Shown here one piece after another: positions 45,580 through 53,808 of a DNA stretch of 64,000 nt. Below the pieces are notes generated by a model. It was not told the DNA's origin, did not search any database, and worked only from the letters and a program-made list of their open reading frames with translations. Position 1 is the first letter of the stretch, and every line of letters begins with the position of its first letter. Both the position numbers and the translations under genes were made by a program. The DNA comes from Mycobacterium sp. E3251 (lineage in GTDB: Bacteria > Actinomycetota > Actinomycetes > Mycobacteriales > Mycobacteriaceae), in the NCBI RefSeq assembly GCF_001666835.1, contig NZ_LZJF01000015.1:1-64000 (forward strand), written 5' to 3'.

Positions 45580-46577
45580 CCGGCGCCTACCTGCGGTGGA
45601 TAGCGGCGAGCGTCGCCAGGCCACTGGTCCATGCCTACCGGCGCACCGGCGCCGACGTGCCCTTCGGCGACCCGGTGCCGTCGCACGGGACCGAAATGGA
45701 GGGCTGGTTCTGGCGCCTCACCGATGCCGCCTCGGGTCGCGTCGTCGTCGCGCTGTGCAGCGTGAACCGGAATCCCGACGGGGACTGGGCGACGGTGGCG
45801 GTCGCGCTGCACCCCGGCGGCGTCGTGTGCTCCGCGGCCATGGACGGTGCCCACGCCGAATCGTTCACGTTCTCGGTGCACGCCGGGACCGCACCCGACT
45901 GCCGTCTGGCGGCGAGCCTCGATCGGCTCCAGATCGACCTCGACGGCATCCACCTCGACCTGCATTTCGCCGATCCGTTCAACTGGCCCAAGGCCTTTGG
46001 CGGAGGCGGCGTCTTCTCGTCGGTCCCGTTTCTCAACCAGTACTGGCACCCCTACCGGCTCGGCGGAACAGCCACCGGCACGGTCGAATTCGACGGCGAC
46101 ATGTGGTCGTTCAGTGATGCCCGGCTCTACACGGAACGCAACTGGGGCGCGGGTTTCCCCGAGCGCTGGTGGTGGGGTCAGGCACACGATTTCGGCGACG
46201 CCGATGTCTCGGTGGCGTTCTCGGGTGGCCTTCTTGCGCTCGGCCCGATCCGCAGGGACGTCACCGGAGTGGTCGTGCGACTCGGCGACCGCGTCATCCG
46301 GGTCACCCCACCGGCGCCCTTGCGATCGCACGTCGGCGACGGACGCTGGACCGTGTCAGCGCGTACTCCCCGCTACCGCATCGAGCTGGACGGCGACGGC
46401 ACCCACGCGGATCCGCACGTCTTACCGGTGCCGCTGCCAGCGGAGCGGCGCAACATCGACACGGACTTCGAGCACCTCGCCGGTCGATTGCATTGCAGTG
46501 TGCGGGAATACGGCCGAGTGGTGTTCGACGGCACCTGCGAGTTGGCCGGCCTGGAGACCGGCACCCGGCCGGGGTGA
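45576..46577 (+). CDS. Tocopherol cyclase-like protein
   Basis: A 333-residue protein whose pattern matches the tocopherol cyclase-like family: EMEGWFWRLTDAASGRVVVALCSVN, NQYWHPYRLGGTATGTVEFDGD, then RLYTERNWGAGFPERWWWGQAHDF. Such proteins are beta-barrels that bind prenyl-quinol-like or other lipids; most bacterial members have no known reaction. Last gene of the P450 operon (ATGA overlap). Followed at once by a broken kinase 3' end, which marks the edge of the rearranged region. Confidence 0.83.
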   Translation: MTGAYLRWIAASVARPLVHAYRRTGADVPFGDPVPSHGTEMEGWFWRLTDAASGRVVVALCSVNRNPDGDWATVAVALHPGGVVCSAAMDGAHAESFTFSVHAGTAPDCRLAASLDRLQIDLDGIHLDLHFADPFNWPKAFGGGGVFSSVPFLNQYWHPYRLGGTATGTVEFDGDMWSFSDARLYTERNWGAGFPERWWWGQAHDFGDADVSVAFSGGLLALGPIRRDVTGVVVRLGDRVIRVTPPAPLRSHVGDGRWTVSARTPRYRIELDGDGTHADPHVLPVPLPAERRNIDTDFEHLAGRLHCSVREYGRVVFDGTCELAGLETGTRPG

Positions 46578-46740
46578 TTACGACGCGTGGCGTACTGCAG
46601 CACGGGTTCCGACGAATCGACGTGGCTGCCGCTGATAATCCTCAGCCGATTCGTCGCCGCGGTTGTGGTAATCGCCGCTGAGGTCTTCGCACACCACGCC
46701 AGCCGCTTGTCGAGGCAGGGTACGCGGCCAAGGGATTGAT
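46578..46740 (-). pseudogene. Broken 3' end of a kinase gene paralogue
   Basis: On the minus strand one frame gives AAGVVCEDLSGDYHNRGDE, close to VVVCQNLSGSYYYRGE of the pseudokinase at 48427. After a deletion of about 100 bases another frame gives NRLRIISGSHVDSSEPVLQ, identical to that protein's C-terminus. The last 67 bases (46587-46653) are 65/67 identical to 48437-48503; the upstream part is only about 75-80% identical. It is a dead copy of the kinase's 3' end. Confidence 0.82.
46587..46653. repeat. 67-bp direct repeat, left copy
   Basis: 65 of 67 bases match 48437-48503 in the same orientation (differences at 46637 and 46649). Together they flank a two-gene module of about 1.8 kb, in the manner of the left and right ends of an integrated element. 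Confidence 0.85.
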
Positions 46741-46767
46741 GGATCGTCATCCTTCAGGCCGAAAACG

Positions 46768-47325
46768 TTATTTCGCATCGTCGTCGCTGTCAGCTTCCAG
46801 CGTTATCTGACTGCCGCGCTCTTTACTCCATTGCCACAGCGCCTGGTCGAGAGTGCGAAGGTCCGTATGGACCCGCCTCGCGATGCGACGGCATACCCCG
46901 AGATACTCCCAGTAGCCGATCCGTTTGGAGTCGATCTCGGCGTGCTCCCATAGCGTCTCGATCGACCGAAAATCGATGACAGTGAACCTGAGCGGATATG
47001 ACACGGTCAGGAGAGCGCTTGCCATCGGGACACCAACTCCTTCGAGCACGTCAAGGATTCGAAATGCCAGTCGTTCCGGCGCAGCGAGTGCAATGCGAGT
47101 GATTTCCTCGATATCTTCGGCCGAGTTGCGTTCAAGGTAGGTCTTCGACCGGGGACTTTTCCAGGCACCGGCCTGCAAAAACTCGTTGCGGCGGTAGTAG
47201 CCGCGCCCGGCGACGTTAAACCGGACTTCGCCCAGCAACTTCCGCTCTACGACCCTGGGACAGTAGTGACCGCTCCACTGCTTCACAAACTTGGCATTGA
47301 TCCGCGATCGAGTGTGCGTAGGCAC
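46768..47325 (-). CDS. HhH-containing protein of the repeat-flanked module
   Basis: A 185-residue soluble protein. In the middle, LEGVGVPMASALLTVSYPLRFTVIDFRSIETL has the shape of a helix-hairpin-helix followed by a conserved Asp, as in the HhH-GPD DNA glycosylase superfamily; the rest is too divergent to name. Start GTG 47325 with GGGGGC upstream. It is divergent from the RecB-family nuclease gene across 231 bases. A DNA-binding or base-removing role is inference. Confidence 0.68.
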   Translation of the reverse strand: MPTHTRSRINAKFVKQWSGHYCPRVVERKLLGEVRFNVAGRGYYRRNEFLQAGAWKSPRSKTYLERNSAEDIEEITRIALAAPERLAFRILDVLEGVGVPMASALLTVSYPLRFTVIDFRSIETLWEHAEIDSKRIGYWEYLGVCRRIARRVHTDLRTLDQALWQWSKERGSQITLEADSDDDAK

Positions 47326-47556
47326 GGCGCCCCCTTTTCGTGATGAGGTTATGCCGGCAACTCAGGTGACGGACCCGTTTCGTCGACCAACACCACATTT
47401 CGGGCAGTAGGTCATCGCGACATCCAGGCACTTCGGCCTGCCGTGCAGAGGTCTAAGTGCCCTGGTGACTGATGAGAGCGCGCCCGACCCTGGGGATTGC
47501 GGCTAGCTGCACCAGCGCAATCGGTCCTTGGGTTAGCCATCGCTAGGAGTAGGACG

Positions 47557-48360
47557 ATGAAGACCATCCGTATCTCGGCCGGACAGCTCGGGGAAGTTGC
47601 GGCAGCCGATTTCTGCCAGCGATGCTTTTGGCTGAAGCTGCATCTCAATCATCACCTCCCCTTCCAAATCTTCCCGGGTATCTTCAGCTCGATCGATTCC
47701 TACACGAAGGACATCGTTCACCGTTGGTTTGATGCGCATGGTGTACCGCCCGGCTGGCTATCACCGCTTGGCCCAATAGCCGCCTACCACGAGCCTCCGC
47801 ACTGGTCCAAATTCAACACAGTTGATCACGACTACGGCATCCATCTGACCGGCGTTGCGGACACAATCTTCAAGCACGCCAACGGTTCATACGTAATTGC
47901 CGACTATAAGACGGCACGCTTCACCGACACCCAGAGCAAGAAATTGGTACCGCGCTACCAGGTACAACTCAATGCCTATGCCCGGATAGCCACAGACCAC
48001 GGGTTCGCGCCAATATCGCACCTTGCGCTCGTGTACATGGAGCCCGCTACAAAGGGTGAGTCAATCAACTACTGCGGAAACTGCCGGGAAGACGGCTTCG
48101 TTATGGCTTTTCGAGCCCATGTTGTCGAGGTCCCCCTTGCCGAAAGCATTTTGCGACAAGCGATGGCCAAGACGAGGGAGATCTTCGAGTTAACCGATGC
48201 GCCCGATGGCGCGCCGGCCTGTCAAGATTGCAACCTCATCTTGGATCTGGCTGAGCAACTTTGGCCAGGAATCAACGACATCGACCTGGCGGAAAAGCTA
48301 CAACGCATGCTCGCAAACCCACCACAACGCCGTGGGGCAGACAAGGTAGCAGCGCGGTGA
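47557..48360 (+). CDS. Cas4-like RecB-family nuclease with CxxC pairs
   Basis: A 267-residue PD-(D/E)xK nuclease of the RecB/Cas4-like group. Catalytic residues: Asp102 (LTGVADTIF), Asp116-Tyr-Lys118 (VIADYKTAR) and the RecB-family QxxxY motif at Gln137-Tyr141. Three CxxC pairs (20/23, 173/176, 222/225) suggest an iron-sulfur cluster, as in Cas4 and AddB, but no CRISPR array or cas gene is nearby. AGGAG precedes ATG 47557. It may process DNA ends for the module or for defence. Confidence 0.82.
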   Translation: MKTIRISAGQLGEVAAADFCQRCFWLKLHLNHHLPFQIFPGIFSSIDSYTKDIVHRWFDAHGVPPGWLSPLGPIAAYHEPPHWSKFNTVDHDYGIHLTGVADTIFKHANGSYVIADYKTARFTDTQSKKLVPRYQVQLNAYARIATDHGFAPISHLALVYMEPATKGESINYCGNCREDGFVMAFRAHVVEVPLAESILRQAMAKTREIFELTDAPDGAPACQDCNLILDLAEQLWPGINDIDLAEKLQRMLANPPQRRGADKVAAR

Positions 48361-48426
48361 CGGTTAACCATCTCATCAATTGAGGTTGGACATCACATTT
48401 AGAAAAGCCGGGACCGCCCGTGGTGA

Positions 48427-49863
48427 TCAGGATGCGGTGGCGTACTGCAGCACGGGTTCCGACGAATCGACGTGGCTGCCGCTGATGATCCTCAGCCGGT
48501 TCGGACGCACCTCGTAGACCACGCCGTCGACCGGATTGGTGACGTCGAACCCATCCCCCACCCGCTCGGCGTTCGACAGTTCGATGTGCGCGCCGTCGCG
48601 GATGCGCTCACCACGGTAGTAGTAACTGCCGCTGAGGTTTTGGCACACGACGACCAGCGACTTGGCGGTGCGCAGCACGGCGGCGGGTGGGTTCCCCGGG
48701 TCGCAGCGGGCCGTCTCGCCGACGAACCCCAACCCATCGGCGCCCTTTACCGGGGCTGAGAGCGTCGGCGTCTTCGGCGGCGGGGCACTCGACGGAGCGG
48801 GCGATGGCGCCTGAGCGGTCCGCGGCGGCGGCGAACCACCGCTCATCAACGCCGATACCAGCGCCACGATCAGCCCGGCGACCACCAAGACCACCGCAGC
48901 CCCGATCCCTACCAGCGGCGCCCGGCCACCCAATAAAGGCCGACGCTGTACCGGCGGCGAAGGCTCAACGGGCGGATACGGGCTGAAGCCGGTGTCGTCC
49001 GGGTTCGGATAGACCGCCTCAAACGGCCGGGTGCCAAGGGGCCCAGCGCCAACGCCGGCAGCGACTGGCTCGTACGCCGCGTTCACCGCCTCGCTGGCCG
49101 CCCGGGTCAGTTCACCGGCGGAAGCGAACCGCGCCTCACGCTGTTTCGCCATGCCGCGGGCGATCACGTCGTCGAAGGCCCGGCCGACGCCGCGGCGCAT
49201 GATGCTGGGTCGCGGCGCCGGTGACAACATGTGCGCGCTCTCCAACTCGGCCGGGTCCGTGGCCTCGAACGGCGGATGCCCGCTGAGGCACTCGTAGAGC
49301 AGGCAGGCCAGCGAGTACACGTCGGTCTGCGGTCCCACCCGGCCGGTGGTGAACCGCTCGGGCGCCATGTACACGCGCGAAGGGTCAACATGCCCGATGC
49401 CGAAGTCGACGAGGCTCGCGAAGTGATCGGGGGTCAGCAGCACGTGTTCCGGCCGGACACCCAGGTGCACCAGTCCGGCGGCGTGCGCGGCGTCCAGCGC
49501 CCGCGCCACCTGCGCGACGATCGACGCGGCCCGTGGCGGTTCCAGCGGGCCCCGCTCGCGCAGCAGGTCCTTCAGGCTGCCGCCCTCGACCAGGTGCATG
49601 TCGACGAAGGAAACCCCGTTGATCGAGCCGAAGTCATGCACCTTGATGACGTGGGGCTCCTGCAACCGCGACGCGATCCCGCACTCCCGCCGAAAGCGTT
49701 GCTGGAAGCCGGGTTCCGCGGCCATCTCGGCAGGCAGCAGCTTGACCGCGACCGTCCGGTCCCTAACCGTGTCGTGCGCCCGATAGACCTCGCCCGTCGC
49801 CCCCGCGCCGATCAGCGATCGCAGCTCGTAGGGACCGAGCCGGGTGCCGAGCCGCGAGGTCAA
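48427..49863 (-). CDS. Receptor-type Ser/Thr pseudokinase
   Basis: A 478-residue PknB-like receptor. The N-terminal kinase fold keeps the Gly loop (IGAGATGEVYRAH), Lys41 (VAVKLL) and DFG (153-155). The catalytic loop reads HLGVRPEHVLL at residues 133-143, so Asp, Lys and Asn of HRDxKxxN are replaced by Gly135, Arg137 and His140. The activation segment between DFG and APE is only about a dozen residues. A membrane helix (about 311-333) and an extracytoplasmic domain (about 370-478) follow. It should bind nucleotide or ligand but not phosphorylate. Start TTG 49863 with GGAAGGA upstream. Confidence 0.87.
   Translation of the reverse strand: MTSRLGTRLGPYELRSLIGAGATGEVYRAHDTVRDRTVAVKLLPAEMAAEPGFQQRFRRECGIASRLQEPHVIKVHDFGSINGVSFVDMHLVEGGSLKDLLRERGPLEPPRAASIVAQVARALDAAHAAGLVHLGVRPEHVLLTPDHFASLVDFGIGHVDPSRVYMAPERFTTGRVGPQTDVYSLACLLYECLSGHPPFEATDPAELESAHMLSPAPRPSIMRRGVGRAFDDVIARGMAKQREARFASAGELTRAASEAVNAAYEPVAAGVGAGPLGTRPFEAVYPNPDDTGFSPYPPVEPSPPVQRRPLLGGRAPLVGIGAAVVLVVAGLIVALVSALMSGGSPPPRTAQAPSPAPSSAPPPKTPTLSAPVKGADGLGFVGETARCDPGNPPAAVLRTAKSLVVVCQNLSGSYYYRGERIRDGAHIELSNAERVGDGFDVTNPVDGVVYEVRPNRLRIISGSHVDSSEPVLQYATAS
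48437..48503. repeat. 67-bp direct repeat, right copy (kinase 3' end)
   Basis: Coding 3' end of the pseudokinase gene, 65 of 67 bases identical to 46587-46653. Its position at the end of an intact gene is what is expected if an element integrated at the gene's 3' end and restored it. Confidence 0.85.
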
Positions 49864-49941
49864 TGGGCAGTCCTTCCGCGAGGTCGTAAGAGTCCAGCCG
49901 TTCGGGTTCCCGCATTGGGCGCCGACCTAACGTGCGGCGGC

Positions 49942-50289
49942 TCACGCGTGCGGCGGCACCGGACACCAGAATAGGCCGCAGTTGAAGTTGGGCGGGCCCG
50001 CCGGCGCCCGCGGAGTGGCGTTGATCGGGCCACTCGGCCACCCGTAGACGGCGCCGGTGTCGGCGTCGACGACGCCGCGGTAGTCGTAGTAATAGAGGTG
50101 GCACACGCCCATGTTCCAGCTGATGAAGTTGTCCGGGACACGCTCGCCCGGGCACCACTTGCCGCAGGTGTGCCCGGCCGGGCAGTTCCCGCCGACGTGG
50201 CCGTACGGGTCGGCCTGCGCGACGCCCGCGGCCAGCCCCGCGCCGATGCCGGCGGTCAGCAGCGCGCCGGCGATCCACTTCTTGTTCAT
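49942..50289 (-). CDS. Small secreted Cys-rich protein
   Basis: A 115-residue exported protein: signal peptide MNKKWIAGALLTAGIGAGLAAGVAQA with cleavage before DPYG (residue 27). The mature part is rich in Cys, Gly, Pro and Trp (CPAGHTCGKWCPGE, CHLYYYDYRG, CGLFWCPVPPHA), with six Cys. Typical of short mycobacterial cell-wall or culture-filtrate proteins; function unknown. It follows the ESX-type genes on the same strand and precedes the pseudokinase. Confidence 0.82.
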   Translation of the reverse strand: MNKKWIAGALLTAGIGAGLAAGVAQADPYGHVGGNCPAGHTCGKWCPGERVPDNFISWNMGVCHLYYYDYRGVVDADTGAVYGWPSGPINATPRAPAGPPNFNCGLFWCPVPPHA

Positions 50290-50399
50290 GCCGCAAGCAC
50301 ACAACGGGCGGGCGGCTACCGATCCCATGTCGACGTCAGCCGCCGTGGTGGCTGACGCGGGGGCGCCGGCTGCGGAGGCTGCGCTCAACGGTCGAACTA

Positions 50400-50804
50400 C
50401 TACCCATGGGGCAGCGACTCGGCCAATCGTTCGCCTTCGGGTGTCAATTGGAGCCAGATCGCCAGATCCCACAGCTCGGGTTCGTCGTAGTGGCCGACGA
50501 AAAGATCGCGGAGACGATCCATGGCGGCATCGATCGAGAGGTCCCAGGACACCACTCGTTCATCGGAAGCGCCGAGTATGTCGCCGATCTTCATAAGACC
50601 GTCGTCGAGCAGGGATCGAATCGTGCGCAGCACCACTTCCTGCTCCGCAGCCACAGTGTCGGCGAGTTGTTCGCGTCTCATGACCGATGTGACGTGCGCC
50701 ATGGGTAGGCAGTTTCCGACGGCATCGAACAACAACCGCCTACGCAAACGATCCTGTGCGCTGCGCTCGGCCTCGTCGTGACCGCGATCATCGGGTTGTG
50801 TCAT
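50400..50804 (-). CDS. Putative immunity protein for the ESX toxin-like gene
   Basis: A 134-residue acidic, all-helical, soluble protein (LADTVAAEQEVVLRTIRSLLDDGLM, then MDRLRDLFVGHYDEPELWDLAIWL). A winged-helix-like end (LQLTPEGERLAESL) is possible. It lies 42 bases downstream of the WXG-type toxin-like gene on the same strand. Polymorphic-toxin loci usually place the immunity gene there, which is the only reason for this call; a regulator is the alternative. Confidence 0.58.
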   Translation of the reverse strand: MTQPDDRGHDEAERSAQDRLRRRLLFDAVGNCLPMAHVTSVMRREQLADTVAAEQEVVLRTIRSLLDDGLMKIGDILGASDERVVSWDLSIDAAMDRLRDLFVGHYDEPELWDLAIWLQLTPEGERLAESLPHG

Positions 50805-50846
50805 GTTGTCTCCATTGTCGCAGCTGGTAGTCGCTGGCTTCGGCCG

Positions 50847-52067
50847 TCATTCGCGTGGGCCTTCGAATTCTTCGGGGATCTCGCCTAGCAACGGCCACTT
50901 GTGGTCCAAGGTGTGAGGGATATGGATGGGGTGAGGTCCTGTAGCGGGCGAATTAGGCGGCAGCCCGCCGAAACCGGGCATTGCTCCGGCGCCCTCCGGG
51001 GCGCCGGGGGCGGGTTTAACAGGCGGCGCCGCTTCGGCGGGCGCACGGACCGGTGTCTGCGGGGTGACAGCAGGTTCCTCGACCGCTGACGGGCCTGCCG
51101 GCCGCGGAGCAGCAGCTGCCGGAATTTCCGGTACGCCCCCTCGCGGGTTGATGTGGACTTTGGTGTAGCCGCCTTGATCGCGTATGTCGATGTCTAAAGC
51201 AGGTTTTCCGTTGGACTCCGCATTCCAACGTTGCCCTATCGTCGTGCCGTCGGGTAGCCGGTAGCGGGTTCCTTTGCTGGCGTCACCGTAGCCATTCGGA
51301 ATCTCCACGCCGTGCTGTTTGGCCCACTTCCACAGATTCTGAAGGTCCTCTGCTGAGCGCACTTCTCTGACGAACGGTTGGTTCCCGACCGGGAGTCTGT
51401 CGAGTACCCCACGGATATCGTCACCGCTGGGGCTGCCGGCAGGCTCGGGATTCGGTTCGCCGTTGCCACCGTCTTGTTTCCACACGCGATCGACGGCGTA
51501 GATATGGCCATTGCGGGCTGGCGGAGGGGCGATTGGGGCGCGAGGTTGTGGGAACGTGTCGCGGATTCCGGCCACGGCGGCGGTAATTTTGCTGGCAACT
51601 TGCTGATCCACGCCAACCAATTGCGTGGCGCTTTGACGGATTTCGCCGGCGAAGGCTTGTGCTGCGGCGTGCCGAGCGGCCCGCTCCGCGGCTGACCCGC
51701 CACCCATGCGGTCGGTGACCGAAAGGTCCTCGCCCACTTCGAATCCCGCTGAACGAGCGTCATCTACCGCGTAGCGAACTCGGGATCGGGCCGCATACAG
51801 ATCCGACGCCCCGCTGCGAGCGACCTGAGTTGCCGCCTGTAGCTGGTCGACTGCTGCGCTCGTGGCTTGTAGGTCGGCATGCGTCGCGCTACGTAAGGTG
51901 TCGGCGGCTTCGCCGCGCCAATCGACCGAGGCGCCGTCTCGCCAGACCTGGTGGACCACCCCATAGCTATGCTCGCTAACGGCCTCCCAGTGAGCGGCCG
52001 CCTCGATGAGATGGTCGGTGGGCCAGGCTAACAGCGCCGACAGATTAAGCGCCCCTCCAACGGCCAT
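50847..52067 (-). CDS. ESX/type VII-type protein with toxin-like C-terminal domain
   Basis: A 406-residue protein. Residues about 1-125 form a WXG100-like helical hairpin (HWEAVSEHSYGVVHQVW, then DWRGEAADTLRSATHADL) with YAVDD, a candidate YxxxD/E ESX signal. A Pro-rich linker follows. Residues about 225-315 (SAEDLQNLWKWAKQHGVEI, GTRYRLPDGTTIGQRW, ALDIDI, YTKVHI) look like a small toxin-type nuclease domain. A second Pro-rich tail ends in PHTLDHKWPLLGEIP. It starts two bases after the EspC-like gene, so the two are probably secreted as a pair. The toxin activity is inference. Confidence 0.72.
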   Translation of the reverse strand: MAVGGALNLSALLAWPTDHLIEAAAHWEAVSEHSYGVVHQVWRDGASVDWRGEAADTLRSATHADLQATSAAVDQLQAATQVARSGASDLYAARSRVRYAVDDARSAGFEVGEDLSVTDRMGGGSAAERAARHAAAQAFAGEIRQSATQLVGVDQQVASKITAAVAGIRDTFPQPRAPIAPPPARNGHIYAVDRVWKQDGGNGEPNPEPAGSPSGDDIRGVLDRLPVGNQPFVREVRSAEDLQNLWKWAKQHGVEIPNGYGDASKGTRYRLPDGTTIGQRWNAESNGKPALDIDIRDQGGYTKVHINPRGGVPEIPAAAAPRPAGPSAVEEPAVTPQTPVRAPAEAAPPVKPAPGAPEGAGAMPGFGGLPPNSPATGPHPIHIPHTLDHKWPLLGEIPEEFEGPRE

Positions 52068-52069
52068 GG

Positions 52070-52357
52070 CTACACGCTGGTCACCAAGGGAGCTACCGCA
52101 GCAAAGTCGGTGGCAGATTCAGCTTCGTTGGCGACGTAGCGCGTATCGGCTTGACCGACGCCGATAGCGCGTGCACGCACCTGCGCGGCCAGCCCCGCGG
52201 TGAACGCCCCGACTTCAACGTGTGCACAGTCGACGGCAGCCGCGCTCGGCTGGCACGACAAACCCAGCCCCGTCGGCGCGGTCGTGGCGTCTAGGCCGCC
52301 CACCAATACACCCCAGCGGGCCGCCATAGCCCTGACCGCACCGCTGTCCACATGCAT
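52070..52357 (-). CDS. EspC/WXG100-like ESX partner protein
   Basis: A 95-residue protein of the size and pattern of EspC-like/WXG100 proteins: VDSGAVRAMAARWGVLVGGLD starts the first helix, Cys/Val-rich turn, second helix GAFTAGLAAQVRARAIGVG, then YVANE (YxxxE), which matches the type VII secretion signal. ATG 52357 gives the usual MxVDSxxV start; an in-frame extension to 52510 is rejected. Directly upstream of the toxin-like gene and likely its secretion partner. Confidence 0.75.
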   Translation of the reverse strand: MHVDSGAVRAMAARWGVLVGGLDATTAPTGLGLSCQPSAAAVDCAHVEVGAFTAGLAAQVRARAIGVGQADTRYVANEAESATDFAAVAPLVTSV

Positions 52358-52524
52358 CGTTTGCCGCACAAATGCGAGCGTAGGTTGCACCTCACGCGCC
52401 TGCCAGTCACTCAGATGCCCTTGGCACCCGGCGAAAACCAACCCACCCACACGTCGCGGGTGGCCCGGTGTGGGATGAAGAGTCAGAACGTTCCACAACT
52501 CTTTTCGCAACGCATGTTTTCAAA

Positions 52525-53676
52525 TCAGCCGCCGTGGCCTTTGTGCTTAGGGCCCCCGTGACCCGGCGGACCCGGTGGCGGTGGCGCCGGCTCCGGGGTG
52601 CTGCTGGGTGTGGTGGTGGCGGTGGTCGTCGGGGGTGGCGTCGGCGTGGTGGTGGTCGTGGTCGGCGTCGGCGGTGGCGATGAGAACGGCGGATCGATGG
52701 CCAACAGCAGGAGCGCCAACAGGAACGCGGCAGCGATGGCCGCGATCCACCATTTGCGCCGGGGAGTGTCCGGCTCCAGTGGCGCGGCCGCGGGTGTGTA
52801 GGTCAGCACGGCGGGCGGAGGCGCCTCCATCACCCGCGTGCCGGTGGGCATCGCTGACGGGGCCGCGCCGGCCAGCGCGGCTCGCATCGCGCCGGCTTGG
52901 TCGAACCGCCATGCCGGGTCGCGCGCCATCGCACGTTCGATCGCCGCCGCGAGGACCGGTGGCACGTCGGGGCGCAGCGCGGCCAGCGGCGGCGGCGAGG
53001 TGTTCAGGATCGCGTGTGCCAGAGCGCCCAGGTCCTCCTGCGGGAACGGCCGCCGCCCGGTCAGCGCCTCGTAGCCCACCACGCCGACGGCGTACAGGTC
53101 ATCGGCCACCGTGCCCGGCTTGGACGTCAGCCGCTCCGGACTCAGATACGCCATGCTGCCGACGACTTCGCCGGCCCTGGTGTAGGCGGCGCCGGACGTC
53201 TTGGCAATGCCGAAATCGGCGAGCTTGGGCTCGCCGGCCGCGGTGAACAGGATATTGCCCGGCTTGACGTCGCGGTGCAGGATGCCGGCGCTATGCGCCT
53301 CGGCAAGGGCGTCGAGAACACCGTCGAGAACGACGTGCACGAACGCCGGTGGCAGCGGCCCGCGCGCGATGTGGTCGGCCAGCGACACCCCCGGCAGTCG
53401 CTCCATGACGATGAACGGCAACCCCTGGTGCTCGCCGACATCGTGGACCACCACCACGTGCCGACCGGTCAGCCGCGCGGCCGCGCGCGCCTCCATGTCG
53501 AACCGCAACCGGCTGTCCGGCCGGTCGGCCACCCCGGGATAGAGCAGCTTGACGGCGACGGGCCGGTTCAGCTTCCGGTCCCATGCCTCACGCACTTCGG
53601 CCATCGCACCGCGGCCCAGGACGCCGCGCAGTTCGTACCGACCGTCGCCAAGGAGCCCACCCGGCACCAGAGGCAC
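52525..53676 (-). CDS. PknB-like Ser/Thr protein kinase, intact
   Basis: A 383-residue membrane kinase. Lys43 (VAVKLLYPG), catalytic loop HRDVKPGNIL, DFG and the activation-segment SPER are all present, unlike the pseudokinase upstream. Activation-loop Thr is in AAYTRAGEVVGSMAY. A membrane helix lies near residues 308-328 (KWWIAAIAAAFLLALLLLA); the short extracytoplasmic tail is Pro/Thr-rich and ends in GHGG repeats. Start GTG 53676. Substrates unknown. Its position beside the ESX-type trio and the pseudokinase raises the possibility of a common signalling pathway. Confidence 0.92.
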   Translation of the reverse strand: MPLVPGGLLGDGRYELRGVLGRGAMAEVREAWDRKLNRPVAVKLLYPGVADRPDSRLRFDMEARAAARLTGRHVVVVHDVGEHQGLPFIVMERLPGVSLADHIARGPLPPAFVHVVLDGVLDALAEAHSAGILHRDVKPGNILFTAAGEPKLADFGIAKTSGAAYTRAGEVVGSMAYLSPERLTSKPGTVADDLYAVGVVGYEALTGRRPFPQEDLGALAHAILNTSPPPLAALRPDVPPVLAAAIERAMARDPAWRFDQAGAMRAALAGAAPSAMPTGTRVMEAPPPAVLTYTPAAAPLEPDTPRRKWWIAAIAAAFLLALLLLAIDPPFSSPPPTPTTTTTTPTPPPTTTATTTPSSTPEPAPPPPGPPGHGGPKHKGHGG

Positions 53677-53808
53677 TCCATTACTGCCCTGGCCGCGGTG
53701 AGACTGGGTTCCTTGGAGGTCCGTGTCGATCTCCTGTCGGAAAGCTGACTCCCTGCTGGTTCCGAATAACCACCCAGTCCGAAATCGAAACCCCCTACTC
53801 GACAGGCG

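Noticed and set aside
47326..47556. CRISPR or repeat array near the Cas4-like gene
   Set aside because: No regularly spaced repeats in this interval or anywhere in the window.
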